From the NCBI GenBank assembly GCA_012861695.1, contig JAAOOA010000116.1, forward strand, positions 25,700,970 to 25,764,969: a stretch of DNA of 64,000 nt. Direction: 5' to 3'. The notes under the pieces are model-generated. The model worked only from the letters and a program-made list of their open reading frames with translations. It had not been told where the DNA came from and made no database searches. The translations under genes and the position numbers were made by a program. This DNA comes from Trematomus loennbergii (Eukaryota; Chordata; Actinopteri; Perciformes; Nototheniidae). Shown one piece after another: positions 20,012 to 29,770 of this stretch (the stretch's first letter is position 1; the number at the start of each line of letters is the position of its first letter).

Positions 20012-21192
20012 TGCCCTACCATATTACCTGCTAGAGTACTGTTGCACCAATCAGAGGAAACATTACCCAGATTAAATTTAGGGGAGGCGCTGGTTAATTT
20101 GAAACAAGTGTATCCCCCTCTGCCTTTTCTTGGTGTAAAGGGTCCTGTTTTTGTGCCATTATCAATCGGTGGGAAAAGGATGGATAAGGTTGTACAGTTT
20201 GATGGGCTAGCCATTTGGGTAAGTTTTAACATGCAGTTGTAACCCCAGATATCTGAAGGGAAGAGAGGAGCGGGGTCAGTTATCAAATGGGGACGAGCGG
20301 TCGCACAAGCTAAACAATCACCTATCATTTGTTCGTGAGCAGTCCCAGCAACCCATTTTAACCATAGATTATCATCAGTAAAACCCGTGGCCATTTGAAT
20401 TATGTCTAGTGGTTCAACTTCGCCAACTTCGCTAGTACATTTATCTTCACAGATGATTTTGGAAATATATTGTATCACGGCGGTCGTTGGGCGAGTTAAT
20501 ACTGGTTTCGGAGTGACAACTATTTTGAACAGACCTTGGGGTGACTTGTTTCCTGCGTGTGCTGCCAAAATATATAGACCTGCATCACCGATCTCAACCC
20601 CTCTCAGTATAATTGAGACAGGGTTGCATCTACCTACAGCACAGGGAGAGATAGGGTTCCTTCTAATTACTTTCATTCTATGTTTTAATGACGCAACAAT
20701 CCTTGCTGATTTGAACTTAGGCGTATTTCCCCAGTCTTTCGGACCAGAGTTAACTAGTACATAAGACCAGGATTCGCATCTACATCCGTGGGTTTGAGTA
20801 ATAGATACATATTTTGTCCTCTTAAAGGAAGAATCAAATTCTATACCTGTGACCGTTTCCGTGTATGTATTGCATACTGTTGGGGTGAGGCAGACATATT
20901 TAGCGAAACCTGAGTATGATCTGTCAGAGTTGGAACATGGGGCGATTGCGCACAAATCTATGTCCACTATTCCATCGCTACCTTCTTGGAGAGTGAAGAT
21001 TCTTTTTGGAGACATAAGGCTCACTACTCTAGTCCCCCTTTTGGCCCTTACTATCTCTTCCTCTGGGGCGAGAGTTGGAGAAAGAACATCATTCGTTTCA
21101 TTATCATTAGTTTCACAGATAATGAAAATTATCGTTACCATAATGGTAAGTAGGAGCCCCAGGCCTGCTACCATTCTCCAGTGCCCGTACAT
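19882..21192 (-). pseudogene. env: env, surface subunit with long leader and Ig-like segment
   Basis: This 436-residue frame starts with a hydrophobic leader (residues 8-26) followed by an RAKR site (49-52) that could be cut by furin, which would release a leader peptide. About 18 cysteines follow. Residues 186-227 look like the end of an immunoglobulin V-type domain, with D-A-G-L-Y at 203-207 in the position of the usual D-x-G-x-Y. C293-L-A-C296 is a CxxC motif of the kind that pairs with the transmembrane CX6CC in gamma-type envelopes. Potential N-glycosylation sites include 31, 332, 345, 377 and 384. The C-terminal part with YYYCGG (401-406) and LCAMTRL (420-426) is typical of fish class I envelopes. 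It would bind the cell receptor. The frame is lost after residue 430. Confidence 0.9.
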
Positions 21193-21469
21193 AATTATGC
21201 TGTTAGTTCAAATTCTTCTGGTATCTTTAAACCGTATATTACCAATGGTCAATGCGATCGTACCTTGGTTTCCTAGAATACAAAACCTGCCCCCTGAGGG
21301 AGATTGAGACCCAGATATGCAAAAACCCTCTTTCTGGAACCTTTAACACATAGTTATGTAGAATAAAAATAAACAAACCCCTTAAGCAAATGGGAATATA
21401 AAAATACAAAATCCCTCACATAAATGGGAATATAAAAATAAAGTTGAAAGTTCCTCAAAAAATGGATTA

Positions 21470-22033
21470 TTAAACAAAGTTCCTTAAAAAATGGAGTATT
21501 AAACAAAGTTCCACACCGGCTTTCTCAACCTTTTTCAGCGGGAAATGGAGTTCCCTATGCCGTCTTTGTTCCCCCAGCCCGCTGAAGGCGGCCTCCGTGG
21601 TGCCTTCTCCAGTCATGCGTCCGGTTTTTCCTCCCCCGGCCCGCTGATGGCGGCTTCCGGTTCGACTGCTGGAGAGATGTGGCCTCATGTCCTCCCCCGG
21701 CCCGCTGATGGCGGCCTCCGGGTTGACTGCTGGAGAGATGTCCCGATCCTCCTCCTCCTCCGGCCCGCTGATGGCGGCTCCGGGTCGATGCTGGAGGATG
21801 TCCCGATCCTCCTCCTCTCCGCTGATGGCGCCTCCTGGGTCGACTGCTTGACGAGGGCCAGATCTGTCCTGATGTCGTCTAGGTCCTCGCAGGTGGTTTC
21901 CCGACCGCACACTGGCTCCAGTGGTACCAGTTGTCTCCCTTCCATCTAGGCGGACGGCATGGGAGGTCCTTTGGGTCACTCTGTAGGGGCCGGAAAACCT
22001 GGGGTTGAGCCACTTAGGCCTGATGGCCTTCAA
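21470..22033 (-). pseudogene. pol: pol, integrase C-terminal GPY/F domain and repeat-bearing tail
   Basis: The first 30 residues (RPKWLNPRFSGPYRV) form the GPY/F module at the end of gamma-type integrases, which contributes to DNA and chromatin binding. The frame then runs into a Pro/Gly/Glu-rich tail encoded by a tandem array of about 62 bp units (see the repeat entry), with recurring AISGP and EEEDRDI. Because the unit is not a multiple of three, the tail mixes frames, so this part is doubtful as protein. It lies between pol and env and would overlap the usual place of the env splice acceptor. Confidence 0.75.
21577..21845 (-). repeat. Minisatellite of about 62-bp units at the pol-env junction
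   Basis: CCCGCTGA(A/T)GGCGGC recurs at 21578, 21640, 21701 and 21764, with a shorter version at about 21818. Steps are 62, 61, 63 and about 54 bp. Between them GACTGCTGGAGAGATGT and TCCCGATCCTCCTCCTC repeat. It probably varies in copy number between proviruses. Confidence 0.85.
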
Positions 22034-22938
22034 CCAGACGTATTCTGCTGTGTTGGCTTCGTGTTTTTCGGGCCCCCCTTTGGCGTCAGCAACCTGTGTG
22101 GAGAAGTCTGATACCAGGCCCTTAGTTGCCGGTAATATGGTTTTGAGCTCATCTCTTCTACTTCCTTTCCTACGCTCAAGGCTCCTGGGCCCGGGAATTG
22201 GTGGCCATGTGTCAGCTCAAATGGGGAGAAACCTGTCCCTCTGTTAATGGAGCTTCTGATTGACATGAGGGCCAGAGGTAAGGCATCTAGCCAGTTCATA
22301 TCTGTCTCCTCACATGCTTTGCTGAGTTTCTGTTTGATGTTCTGGTTCATTCTTTCCACCTTTCCCTGTGATTGTGGATGGTAGACTGCTCCAAAACTGT
22401 GTCTTAGTCCTAAGGACTGTTCTACTGTGCTTAGGTCATGGTTCTTGAAATGGCTGCCATTGTCTGACCTCACTTTCCTAGGAAACCCATGTAATGGAAT
22501 ATAATGCGTGACTAGGAATTTGATCACTGAGTCTGCATCCTCTCTCTTGCATGGCATAGCTTCTGGCCAACCTGTGTATGCATCTACCACAACTAGTAAA
22601 TACCTGAACCCTCTTACTTTATCAATCATGTCAGTGTAGTCAATGATGATTTCTTCTCCTGCCATCTTAGGTAAAGGGAACTTTCCCTGGTGTGGCTTTA
22701 CAGTAGCTCTGATGTTGTGGGTTAAGCAAATTACACATTCTTCCAGGTGATTAGCTATCATGTCAGGTAGGTAAGGGTGCCACCAGTGAGTCAGGTGTCT
22801 GCTCATCTGAGTTTTACCGCAATGTGTTGGGCCGTGTGCTTCTTTAAGCATTGATCTTACCCATCCTGGGGGTATCACTGGTCTCCCATCTGGGGAGTAC
22901 CATATCCCATCTTTGTTGGTAGCTCCTCTGTTAACCAT
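22030..22938 (-). pseudogene. pol: pol, integrase
   Basis: An N-terminal zinc-binding HHCC module (His in AHGPTHC and Cys in ECVIC) is followed by the catalytic core with DYTDM, SDNGSHF and QGKVERMNQ, giving the D, D-35-E triad. HPQSQGKVER is the usual stretch around the Glu. The enzyme joins viral DNA to the genome. The last 25 residues after about 278 are out of frame, and the natural C-terminus continues at 22033. The frame overlaps the RNase H frame by about 60 bases, which marks another frame break rather than a separate gene. Confidence 0.9.
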
Positions 22939-23542
22939 ACTGTCTTATCTTGAGGTGACCCTGCTGCTTGAGCTTCTTTAAGAGTATCATCTGTTACTGC
23001 GGGCAGTAAGTCAGCAGATTTTTTAACAAGCATTTGAAACCGGGGTGTATACCCTGCTTTGGCTTTAGCTGCTTTGTCTGCTGCATTGTTACCCCAAGTC
23101 AAGTAGTTATCTGCCGTGCTGTGACCTTTGCACTTGAGTAAAGCTAGCTTGTTGGGTAACATTACTGCTTCTGCAAGCCTTTTGATCTCTTTCTCGTGTT
23201 TGATGGGGGTATTGGTGGATGTTACAAATCCTGCTCTCATCCACTGGCGCATTTCCACATGTATGACACCATGGACATATGCTGAGTCAGTATAGATGTT
23301 TACATCTTTTTCTTTTGATAGTTCCAATGCTGCAATGACTCCCATTACTCTGCCAACTGTGCTGAGACTTTCCCTGTTACTTTTTCTGCCGCTCTTTCCT
23401 CAAAACCTCCCTCAGCTTTTTGACCCACCACTGCGTAGGCTGCTTGGAGCCCGTTGGTGGGGTGTCTGAAACAACAGCCGTCTGTGAACAGGTTCTCTGC
23501 ATGTGGCATAGGCTCGTCTCTGAGATCTATTCTTAGCTTCAC
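22875..23542 (-). pseudogene. pol: pol, RNase H
   Basis: Two abutting frames meet at about 23345. The first has LFTDGCC with the first catalytic Asp. The second has ALELSKE (Glu), YTDSAYVHG (Asp) and KCKGHS...WGNNAADKAAK with the final His and Asp. Together these are the DEDD residues of retroviral RNase H, which removes the RNA strand during reverse transcription. The break at 23345 is a single frame shift. The stretch upstream to the RT palm (23543-23920) has the RT connection region in several broken frames. Confidence 0.85.
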
Positions 23543-23920
23543 ATCCTGGATGACTCTATCCTCACCCTATGGGGTTCCCCGTTAACAATGGTGTCTGCGC
23601 TGTTAACTCCCACATGTGTGTAGGTGATGTGTGCTTGTGTCAGAGTTTTCTCTAACCTGGTCTGTCTTGTGGAAGTCATTGTGAATGCACTTGAGTTCAC
23701 AAAAGAAACAATACTATGTGTTCAGTACTGTCAAAGGGTGGCTCATCACAATGTGTGAAATCTTGTTTAAGATACGTGCTGTACCTGCTGCATGTCTCGT
23801 GCATGGAGGTTCTCTGTTTTCCACTCTGTCCAGTGTGATACTAATGTACATCAGTATTGTTCTACACCCCCCTTTTTCTGAAATAGAATACCATTTACTG
23901 TGTTTTCACATTCAGAAATA

Positions 23921-24760
23921 TCAAGGAAAAATGGCAATGCATAATGCAGCGGCGAGAGAGGTGACCTGAGACATGGATTGTTTGAGAGAAATGAACGCAG
24001 CCTCTGCAGCTTGTGTCCAGTTCAGTGTGGCAGTGAGATTGCGCATGCCTTTCTCATTGATCAGTGTCCTGAGTTCAGCTGTTCTAGGGTTGTACTCTGG
24101 AATGTAGTGTCTGCTGTAGCCTGTGAGACCCAGAAAAGATAGCATATCTTTGACTGTTTTGGGTTTGGGGTGATGCAAAATGTGCTCCTGATGAGCTGCT
24201 GACATGCCCGTACCTGCTGGAGAGATTACTCTGCCCAAAAATGTCACCTCTTTACGGGTGCATTGTAGCTTTTTCTTAGAGACTTTGAACCCTGTTGCGT
24301 GGAGGCGAACCAGTATGTTCCTGGTGGCCTCTAAACAAGAGGCTGAGGAGGGTGCTGCAATGAGAAGATCATCTACATACTGTATCACTACCACCCCCTC
24401 TGGCAATGAAACGCCGTCTAGCTGTTCCCTGAGTATTTTGTTAAATATTCCTGGAGACAGACTGAAACCTTGTGGTAGTCTCGTGTACTGCAGTTTTTCC
24501 CCGCCCATTGTAAATGAAAAAATAGGTCTCATATCCTCTGCTAGAGGTATGCAGAAGAAAGCGTTGGCCAGGTCAATACAGGTGAACCATGTATGTTCAG
24601 GTGAGATATTACAGATAGCTGTGTATGGGTTAGGAACTGGTATCAGAGCTGTAGTCGTGATAGCATTAATGGACCTCAAATCATGGGCCATTCTGTAGTC
24701 CCCGCTAGGTTTTACCGGGAGTATTGGAGTATTCCACTTGCTTTGTGAGGGTTCCAACAC
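23921..24760 (-). pseudogene. pol: pol, reverse transcriptase palm and thumb
   Basis: Fingers begin at WNTPILPVKPSGDYRMAHDL. The first catalytic Asp is D63 in CIDLANAFF, LPQGFSLSP lies at 95-103 and YVDDLL at 128-133, with FLGRVIS of the primer grip at about 174-180. The motif set matches gamma-type reverse transcriptases. The frame is entered from upstream by a shift near 24790, next to a run of five G, and lost at 23921. The open frame lacks the first 20 or so residues before the fingers. Confidence 0.93.
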
Positions 24761-25119
24761 TCCCGCTTTCTTTAGTCCCTCAATTGCCTGCTAATACCCC
24801 CTTTGGCCTGTGGTTTAACAGGGTACTGTAACAGTCTTATAGGTATAGAGCTGCTCACCTCAAATGTTATTGATGCAGCCTTTGAGCAGAAACCTACGTC
24901 ATGAGAGTCAGCCGACCACAGGTCAGGCGGGAGGCACGCAACATATCCTCAGTGTATGCATGGTCAGTTTTCTCCCTACCATGAAACCTATCCACTTCGT
25001 GTCTCTCCATTGAGAGACATTCTTGTGTGCAGATTTTTAGAGCATATGCGTTGTGTGAGGGAGAGTATGTGAGTGCTGCTATCTGAGTTGGTTCCCAATC
25101 TTAACTTCTAGCAGTGTTT
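24761..25119 (-). pseudogene. pol: pol, start of reverse transcriptase with frame breaks
   Basis: Sequence between the linker and the fingers domain. Translation on the minus strand gives QAIEGLKKAGVLEP just before the fingers, a gamma-type RT signature, but a stop codon lies immediately upstream and earlier parts are in other frames. No separate gene is present. Confidence 0.6.
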
Positions 25120-25659
25120 TTACCATGGGACCAAGTTCTTTGCTTCACAGCCCTTTCTGAGAGCTAATGAAATATGTGGTGTAGCTTCAGCTGTCATACG
25201 GTACCAAAATAGTTGTTCATCAGTGAGGTCAACAGACGCAGCCACCCCCGCTTCTCCCACAAATAAATTGGTTGTGGTTACTTTCCAAACGGACATAGAC
25301 ACCTCTTGGTCATACGCATAGTCATAACTTTGGTCGTCTTGTCTGTCATAATTTAGCGTCAGATGGGGAGGATCTGGAGGGGAACCATAAGGCCTGAGGA
25401 GGTTAATCCACGGCTTCCATTGTTGAAAAATGGAAAACAGTCCTGGTGTATTATCTTGGGGCCGATCGAGCAACCCCCAGAATATAGTGGCATACTGAGT
25501 TGCTCCTGCTTCAGTGGATTGGGCCAACATCATTTGAGAACCTGACTCTATGTTGAACAATGAACAATTGAGACGAGTGCCATCTGGGAACGATATTATT
25601 AGTCCATCGGGGGAACAGAGGATGGAGGCATTAGCTTTGACAAGAACATCCCTCCCCAT
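25120..25659 (-). pseudogene. pol: pol, protease end and linker with two H-x-[T/S]-L motifs (2H phosphoesterase-like)
   Basis: The frame starts inside the protease: GRDVLVKANA is the usual GRD end motif. After residue 55 comes a segment of about 120 residues not found in mammalian gamma-retroviruses. It carries PPHLTLNYD (H99, T101) and, 63 residues later, TPHISLAL (H162, S164), with a strand-rich NLFVGEAGVAASVDL between. Two such H-phi-[T/S]-phi motifs define the 2H phosphoesterase superfamily (LigT, AKAP7, coronavirus ns2). The spacing is somewhat shorter than usual. The pattern is seen directly; the fold and any activity are inference. The domain would be part of the Gag-Pol polyprotein. 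The frame is the same as that of the protease active site at 25840. Confidence 0.7.
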
Positions 25660-25880
25660 TAGGTTTGCCGGGCTTTGGGGTGCCAGAATGTACTGATGGA
25701 AAAATATCTGGCCTGCTATTCTGGTGTTTAATGGCGTAGTGAGCGGTACTTGCTCTATTTTTCCCGAAAACCCTATGACTGAGACTGTATTTCTTGAAAT
25801 GCACGTGTTGAAGTTGGGGGAGTTGATAGTTGAATATCTAGCTCCTGAATCAACAAGGAATGGTAGCTCCGAGTTCTTCT
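25660..25880 (-). pseudogene. pro: pro, retroviral aspartic protease
   Basis: On the minus strand the frame holds LPFLVDSGARYST, with the D-S-G-A active site at 25840-25851, and continues without a stop into GRDVLV in the next entry. The enzyme works as a dimer and cuts the polyproteins. The open frame begins just after a TAG near 25885, and the upstream Gag-side frame (DPYMDMTVEEL) is out of register with it, so a frame shift lies at about 25870. Confidence 0.85.
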
Positions 25881-25905
25881 ACAGTCATGTCCATGTACGG
25901 ATCCG

Positions 25906-27108
25906 CTAAGCCCATACATTCAGAGTTCTCTGGGCGACCTCATTGTGGTAGGTCATATTCTTGTTCGTTCTGGACAAACTGGCCATAGGGGGCGGCCATC
26001 GCGTTTGGTGCAATGTGACCTTGGTCTTGATGTTGGGCCTGTGGGCTGCCTGCTGGTGCTTCTGGAAATGTTGCATTTCTTGTCGGTTCCCTTGTCCACG
26101 CCCTCTCGGTGCCCCTTTTCCCCGCCCTCTCTGGGGATCCCAGTGGGCACTGCCGGAACCAGTGGTGGCCTGTCCACAGATGAAACACACCTCTTCTTGA
26201 TTCCCTCCTGCAGCTGTTTCAAACCCTCCTCTACCTCCAGTTTTGCCTCTAAACCCGCCCCTCTGTTGCTGAAAACTATTGTTGTAGTCATATTGGGCCT
26301 GGTTATATGACTGACCTGGGTGGGGAAAACCCCCTTGTGGGTTTTGCGGACCCTGTGCCTGCCCTGCTGGCGCCACTGGATGAACAATCAGCTGTTTGAG
26401 ACCCTTTTTCTCATTTTGGATTGTTTTACGGGCTATATCTAACTGAGTACGGAGTAGTTGCACTCTCAACTCTTCTTCCTCGGTTTTATTCTTTTTGAGC
26501 TGTTTGTTAAATTTGCCTAAATGATGAGCCAAATGACGCTCCCATGTCTGTGTGTTTATGTGATCTATTTCTGGGTTGTCTTCCATAAGAGTTTTAATCT
26601 CGGCAGGTATTGCTGCCATTATTGCTTTACGGAACATCTGTTTATGTTGGTCATTATTCTCGGGATTACAGTCAGTAGCCGCTGTGTATTCTTGTCGTGA
26701 CCTGAGCAACATGGTTGCGGCGGCCTCTCCAGGTGTAAATGTGAAGGACAGTGAACCGTAACCTCCCCCTGTCTGTGGGAAATGCTCTCTCATTGCTTTG
26801 CTCACCAAGCTGTGTATGTTATTGGAAGAGAAAGGCCTGTTATCATTCATTGCTTCTGTTCCTGCTCTTTTCTCAACTCTTTCTACCTCATAGTGGGAAG
26901 TCTGTTGTGCTAATACTCTCCTGAAATCTCCAAGGCAGATTGTTTGTCCCACTGACATATCAGCAAACCTACTCATCCAATGTCTCCCTCCCTCAGTAGG
27001 TAGGGGCATTTTATCCACTATAGCATGTATGTCTCCCAGTGTGAAAGGGTGGTAAGCGATATTCCCACTAGGGAGAACCACTAAAGGTGCCTGTAATGCT
27101 GGGCACAT
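25906..27108 (-). pseudogene. gag: gag, capsid and nucleocapsid
   Basis: This 400-residue frame begins at the start of capsid (PLVVLPSGNIAYHPFTLGDI), continues through a helical region and a charged coiled segment (KNKTEEEELRVQLLRTQLDI, about 209-228), then a Gly/Gln/Arg-rich stretch. It enters a zinc knuckle at CFICG (about 306-310). The last Cys and His of the knuckle are in another frame, which continues to a TGA at 25940-25942, while this frame runs on to a TAG at 25906. The single zinc finger and the basic region package the RNA genome. The capsid has the gamma-type order. The true N-terminus lies upstream. Confidence 0.88.
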
Positions 27109-27536
27109 AAAGGCATGAGACGTGGGGTTTCTGAGGTGTGTTGGGATCTTAACATCATACGGGGGAGTCCAAGCACCTGTTCTTCAGGCATTTCAGTGAT
27201 TGTTCCTGTCATAGATATATTTTTAACCTTGCACCTACTCTTTCTGCTGTGGTTCTCTTCCTGTTTATTAATCCTTGCTGAACATGTTCCTGATAGCTTG
27301 TCTGTGTGCTTGTCTTCTTCTTCTTCAGAGTAACACTTTTCTCTTTCATCTCCAGCTGCTCCTCTTTCCTGACTGGGAAATAGTGTGTTGGGCTTCTCTG
27401 CCCTGAAAGGGTCACCTGACCCCTCCTCCTCAGAGCATCTGTCTTCTGTTCTTTCCTGACTGTCTGTTTTATCCATATCACTCCTCTTACTTTCTGGCTT
27501 TCTCACATCATCCTCCATTCCTTCACAGGCTGTCAT
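27081..27536 (-). pseudogene. gag: gag, acidic linker before capsid
   Basis: A hydrophilic frame of 151 residues, rich in Glu, Asp, Lys and Ser (for example SEEEEDKHTDK), overlaps the start of the capsid frame by 28 bases in another register. It has no recognisable fold and probably corresponds to the region between matrix and capsid, comparable in place to p12 of gammaretroviruses but longer. Confidence 0.55.
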
Positions 27537-27585
27537 ATAATTGTTGCTGCAGTGTCCCTAGCCCTTCTGCTGCTTACTTCCCTCA

Positions 27586-27927
27586 TCAGCTGTTCCTCCT
27601 CTCCCTCTCATTTAAGGCTTCTGCCATGAGTATTATTTCTTCCTCTGTGGGGGTTACTTGGTCTTTTGGTGTTTGTTCCAGTATGGAAATAAACTGCTCC
27701 CTCCGCTCTATTTTTCTTTGGTCTGATGGGCTGTGTTGTTGTCTTTTATACCCCCCACCTGAGGCAGAGCTAATCTTATCTTTTGGTCTTGTCTTTGGGG
27801 CGGGAGTGTTCCTTAAAGGAGTCAATGCTACATTTCCCACTATTTTAAAATTTCCCCCTCTTACTGTAGCTATGTCTTGTTCTGGATCGGAGGGTGTGTC
27901 TGACATGATCATTTGTAAATTAGACAC
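27586..27927 (-). pseudogene. gag: gag, basic/Pro-rich middle segment
   Basis: The frame has a basic and Pro-rich first half (LRNTPAPKTRPKD) and a charged helical second half (TPTEEEIILMAEALNERER). Upstream in the same frame lies SAPPV and a Pro-Pro-Tyr, encoded beside a run of seven C (27959-27965) at which the frames change. A late-budding motif would be expected in this part of Gag. I do not see an initiator that makes this a separate gene. Confidence 0.5.
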
Positions 27928-28103
27928 GGGTGGAGCGCTTGGGGTAGGGAGAAAATAAGGGGGGGTTGCGTGGGTAAATCATCTAAATTCGGGTAGATTA
28001 GGGGAGTTGAGATGGGAGCAGGCGCATCCCCTGTAGGTCCAGCTGGAGACCTCTCCTCCTTTACAGCTTGTCTCCCTATATCTCCTTTATCAGAGACTGA
28101 GGT

Positions 28104-28613
28104 TTATTTTTTTTTCATCCTTAAAATATTCGAGGCGTTTAGCAATATAGTCAAATATGTCTTTATCCGTAGGTGGAACTGTTGACACTGGTGGTTCTTT
28201 ATGTCCTGAGGGCACAGGAGAGTGCCAACGTCACTAGAATGTTGAAACTCCCCTCCCTGTGTTTGGGCTGCTCTCACAATCTCAGGTTTTATTGCAGGGA
28301 GGAGAACAGCCGCTCCCTTTATGGCGAGCGCTGCGTTATGACAAATCCTCCTTAATTTATCTACCGTCTCTTTGTCTTTGTTTAGTGTCTTACGGCCAAA
28401 ATATCCAGGCTTTTGCCCGTTCATGTCTCCAAGTTTCCTTACGAGCTGTCGCTCATATGTGTTTAGGGCTGAGCTTAAACTCCCCAAAGTCTCATCTGAT
28501 CCTACTCTGTCCTCTTTAATCATTTTATTTTTTAGGAATCTCAGATCTGCCCAGCCTTTTTCTTGTCTCTCTGTTTGATTCCGCTGAAAATCAATTTTTC
28601 CGTCTGTTCCCAT
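28104..28613 (-). pseudogene. gag: gag, matrix-like N-terminus
   Basis: The frame starts MGTDGK, with Gly2 available for N-myristoylation as in retroviral matrix. The 169 residues are helical and basic in places (RKLGDMNGQKPGYFGRKTLN). It begins about 1.16 kb inside the 5' LTR, which fits a gag start. The frame ends at 28104 in a Lys run (a stretch of eight T on the plus strand). From this Met to the Gag-side stop at 25940 the region spans about 890 codons, long for gag. Confidence 0.65.
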
Positions 28614-29750
28614 TGCTCGCGGAAGCTTCCGGAAATTGGAGCTCCTATTTTATTTTTTCCAAAATCTCCTTCCATGATTGACCTCGTTTATATTATCTGA
28701 CTTATTTCGATACGTGTTCGTTTGTATTTATTTAATATACTTGACAATTAGTGCTTTAATTCTAAATATGTAGTATTCAATTTTTTTTTTTTTTTTTTTT
28801 TCAGAATGTTGTAGTACTCCCTGTCCGCCACCAGAGAGCAGCAGCTAACCACGAATGAAGTTGCCTTCACTCACTTGGCTTCATCAACCATTTGTCCTCT
28901 TGTGTCAATTATGCTTCTATGTCAATTATTACACAGATTTGACGTAAAAAATCACACAGAGTTTTTCATATATTCACACAGTACAGTCAGGCAAATTGTT
29001 ATTGTGCGATGTTTATTTCAACAGATAGCGTGACTTCCAGAAGTAATCTTCTACAATCCCCTTACGGCGACTGCGACTTCTGGCCAGGAGTTATAAACTC
29101 AGTCAACAAAATCTCTTTATCGTCACGTTTAATGAGCCTGATCAACCCCACAACAAGAGTTTTGATGAGATTGGTCGTTCCAAATAATTAGTTGGAGGTC
29201 GCGTCTCTCTCCTCTTGTTTCACCCACCATATCACAATTACAGAAATGTTATACATTTAAAGCACCACGAAAGGTGATCCACCCGCACACTCAAACACTA
29301 TTTTTGCTCTAGATGCAGGACTCTTATACCCTTCTCTAAGCACCTCATGAAACTCCTATTTTTGCTAGATCAAGGACTCTTATACCTTCTCTAAGCACTT
29401 CATGAAACTTCTATTTTTGCTGTATCAGGACTCTTATACCCTTCTCTAAGCACTTCATGAAACTCTATTTTTGCACTAGATCCAGGACTCTTATACCTTC
29501 TCTAAGCACTTCATGAAACTTTTCCAACTTGAATATGTATTGTATTTCCCACCGTGACTAAGAACAGTGAGAACGCTGCTGACAACTCTAAAGTTTTAGT
29601 ATAATCAATCACAGATTTTTGATATTCAAAAGGTGTCTGCTCACCTTTTGTGTATAGCGCGCTTGTAGTTGTCAACAGTGTCTCTTTGTCCTCCCCCTGG
29701 ACTGGATTCTGTCCTCTGGCTGTCGGTGTTCCTTTCTAGAGATCCGCTCA
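28614..29750 (-). other. Proviral 5' leader
   Basis: About 1.1 kb of untranslated leader between primer binding site and gag. It holds a tandem repeat (29298-29521) and a 21-base T run on the plus strand (28781-28801), that is a poly-A run in the viral sense. Splice donor and packaging signal are expected here but I cannot place them. Confidence 0.6.
29298..29521 (-). repeat. Four-copy tandem repeat of about 55 bp in the proviral leader
   Basis: Units start with CTATTTTTGC at 29298, 29356, 29411 and 29465. Each holds GGACTCTTATACC and CTTCTCTAAGCAC(C/T)TCATGA. The steps are 58, 55 and 54 bp. It lies about 250-470 bases inside the 5' LTR. Confidence 0.9.
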
Positions 29751-29768
29751 CAAACGTCGGGGACACCA
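29751..29768 (-). other. Primer binding site, tRNA-Trp-like
   Basis: Two bases after the 5' LTR the minus strand reads TGGTGTCCCCGACGTTTG. The 3' end of vertebrate tRNA-Trp would predict TGGTGACCCCGACGTGAT, so 14 of 18 bases agree and the first 15 differ only at position 6. The tRNA primes minus-strand DNA synthesis. Confidence 0.7.
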
Positions 29769-29770
29769 TT

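Noticed and set aside
25906..25908. In-frame UAG between gag and pro as a gammaretrovirus-type readthrough stop
   Set aside because: The frame ending in this TAG is already out of register after the zinc knuckle, and a second TAG follows before protease. The natural Gag-side stop is more likely the TGA at 25940.
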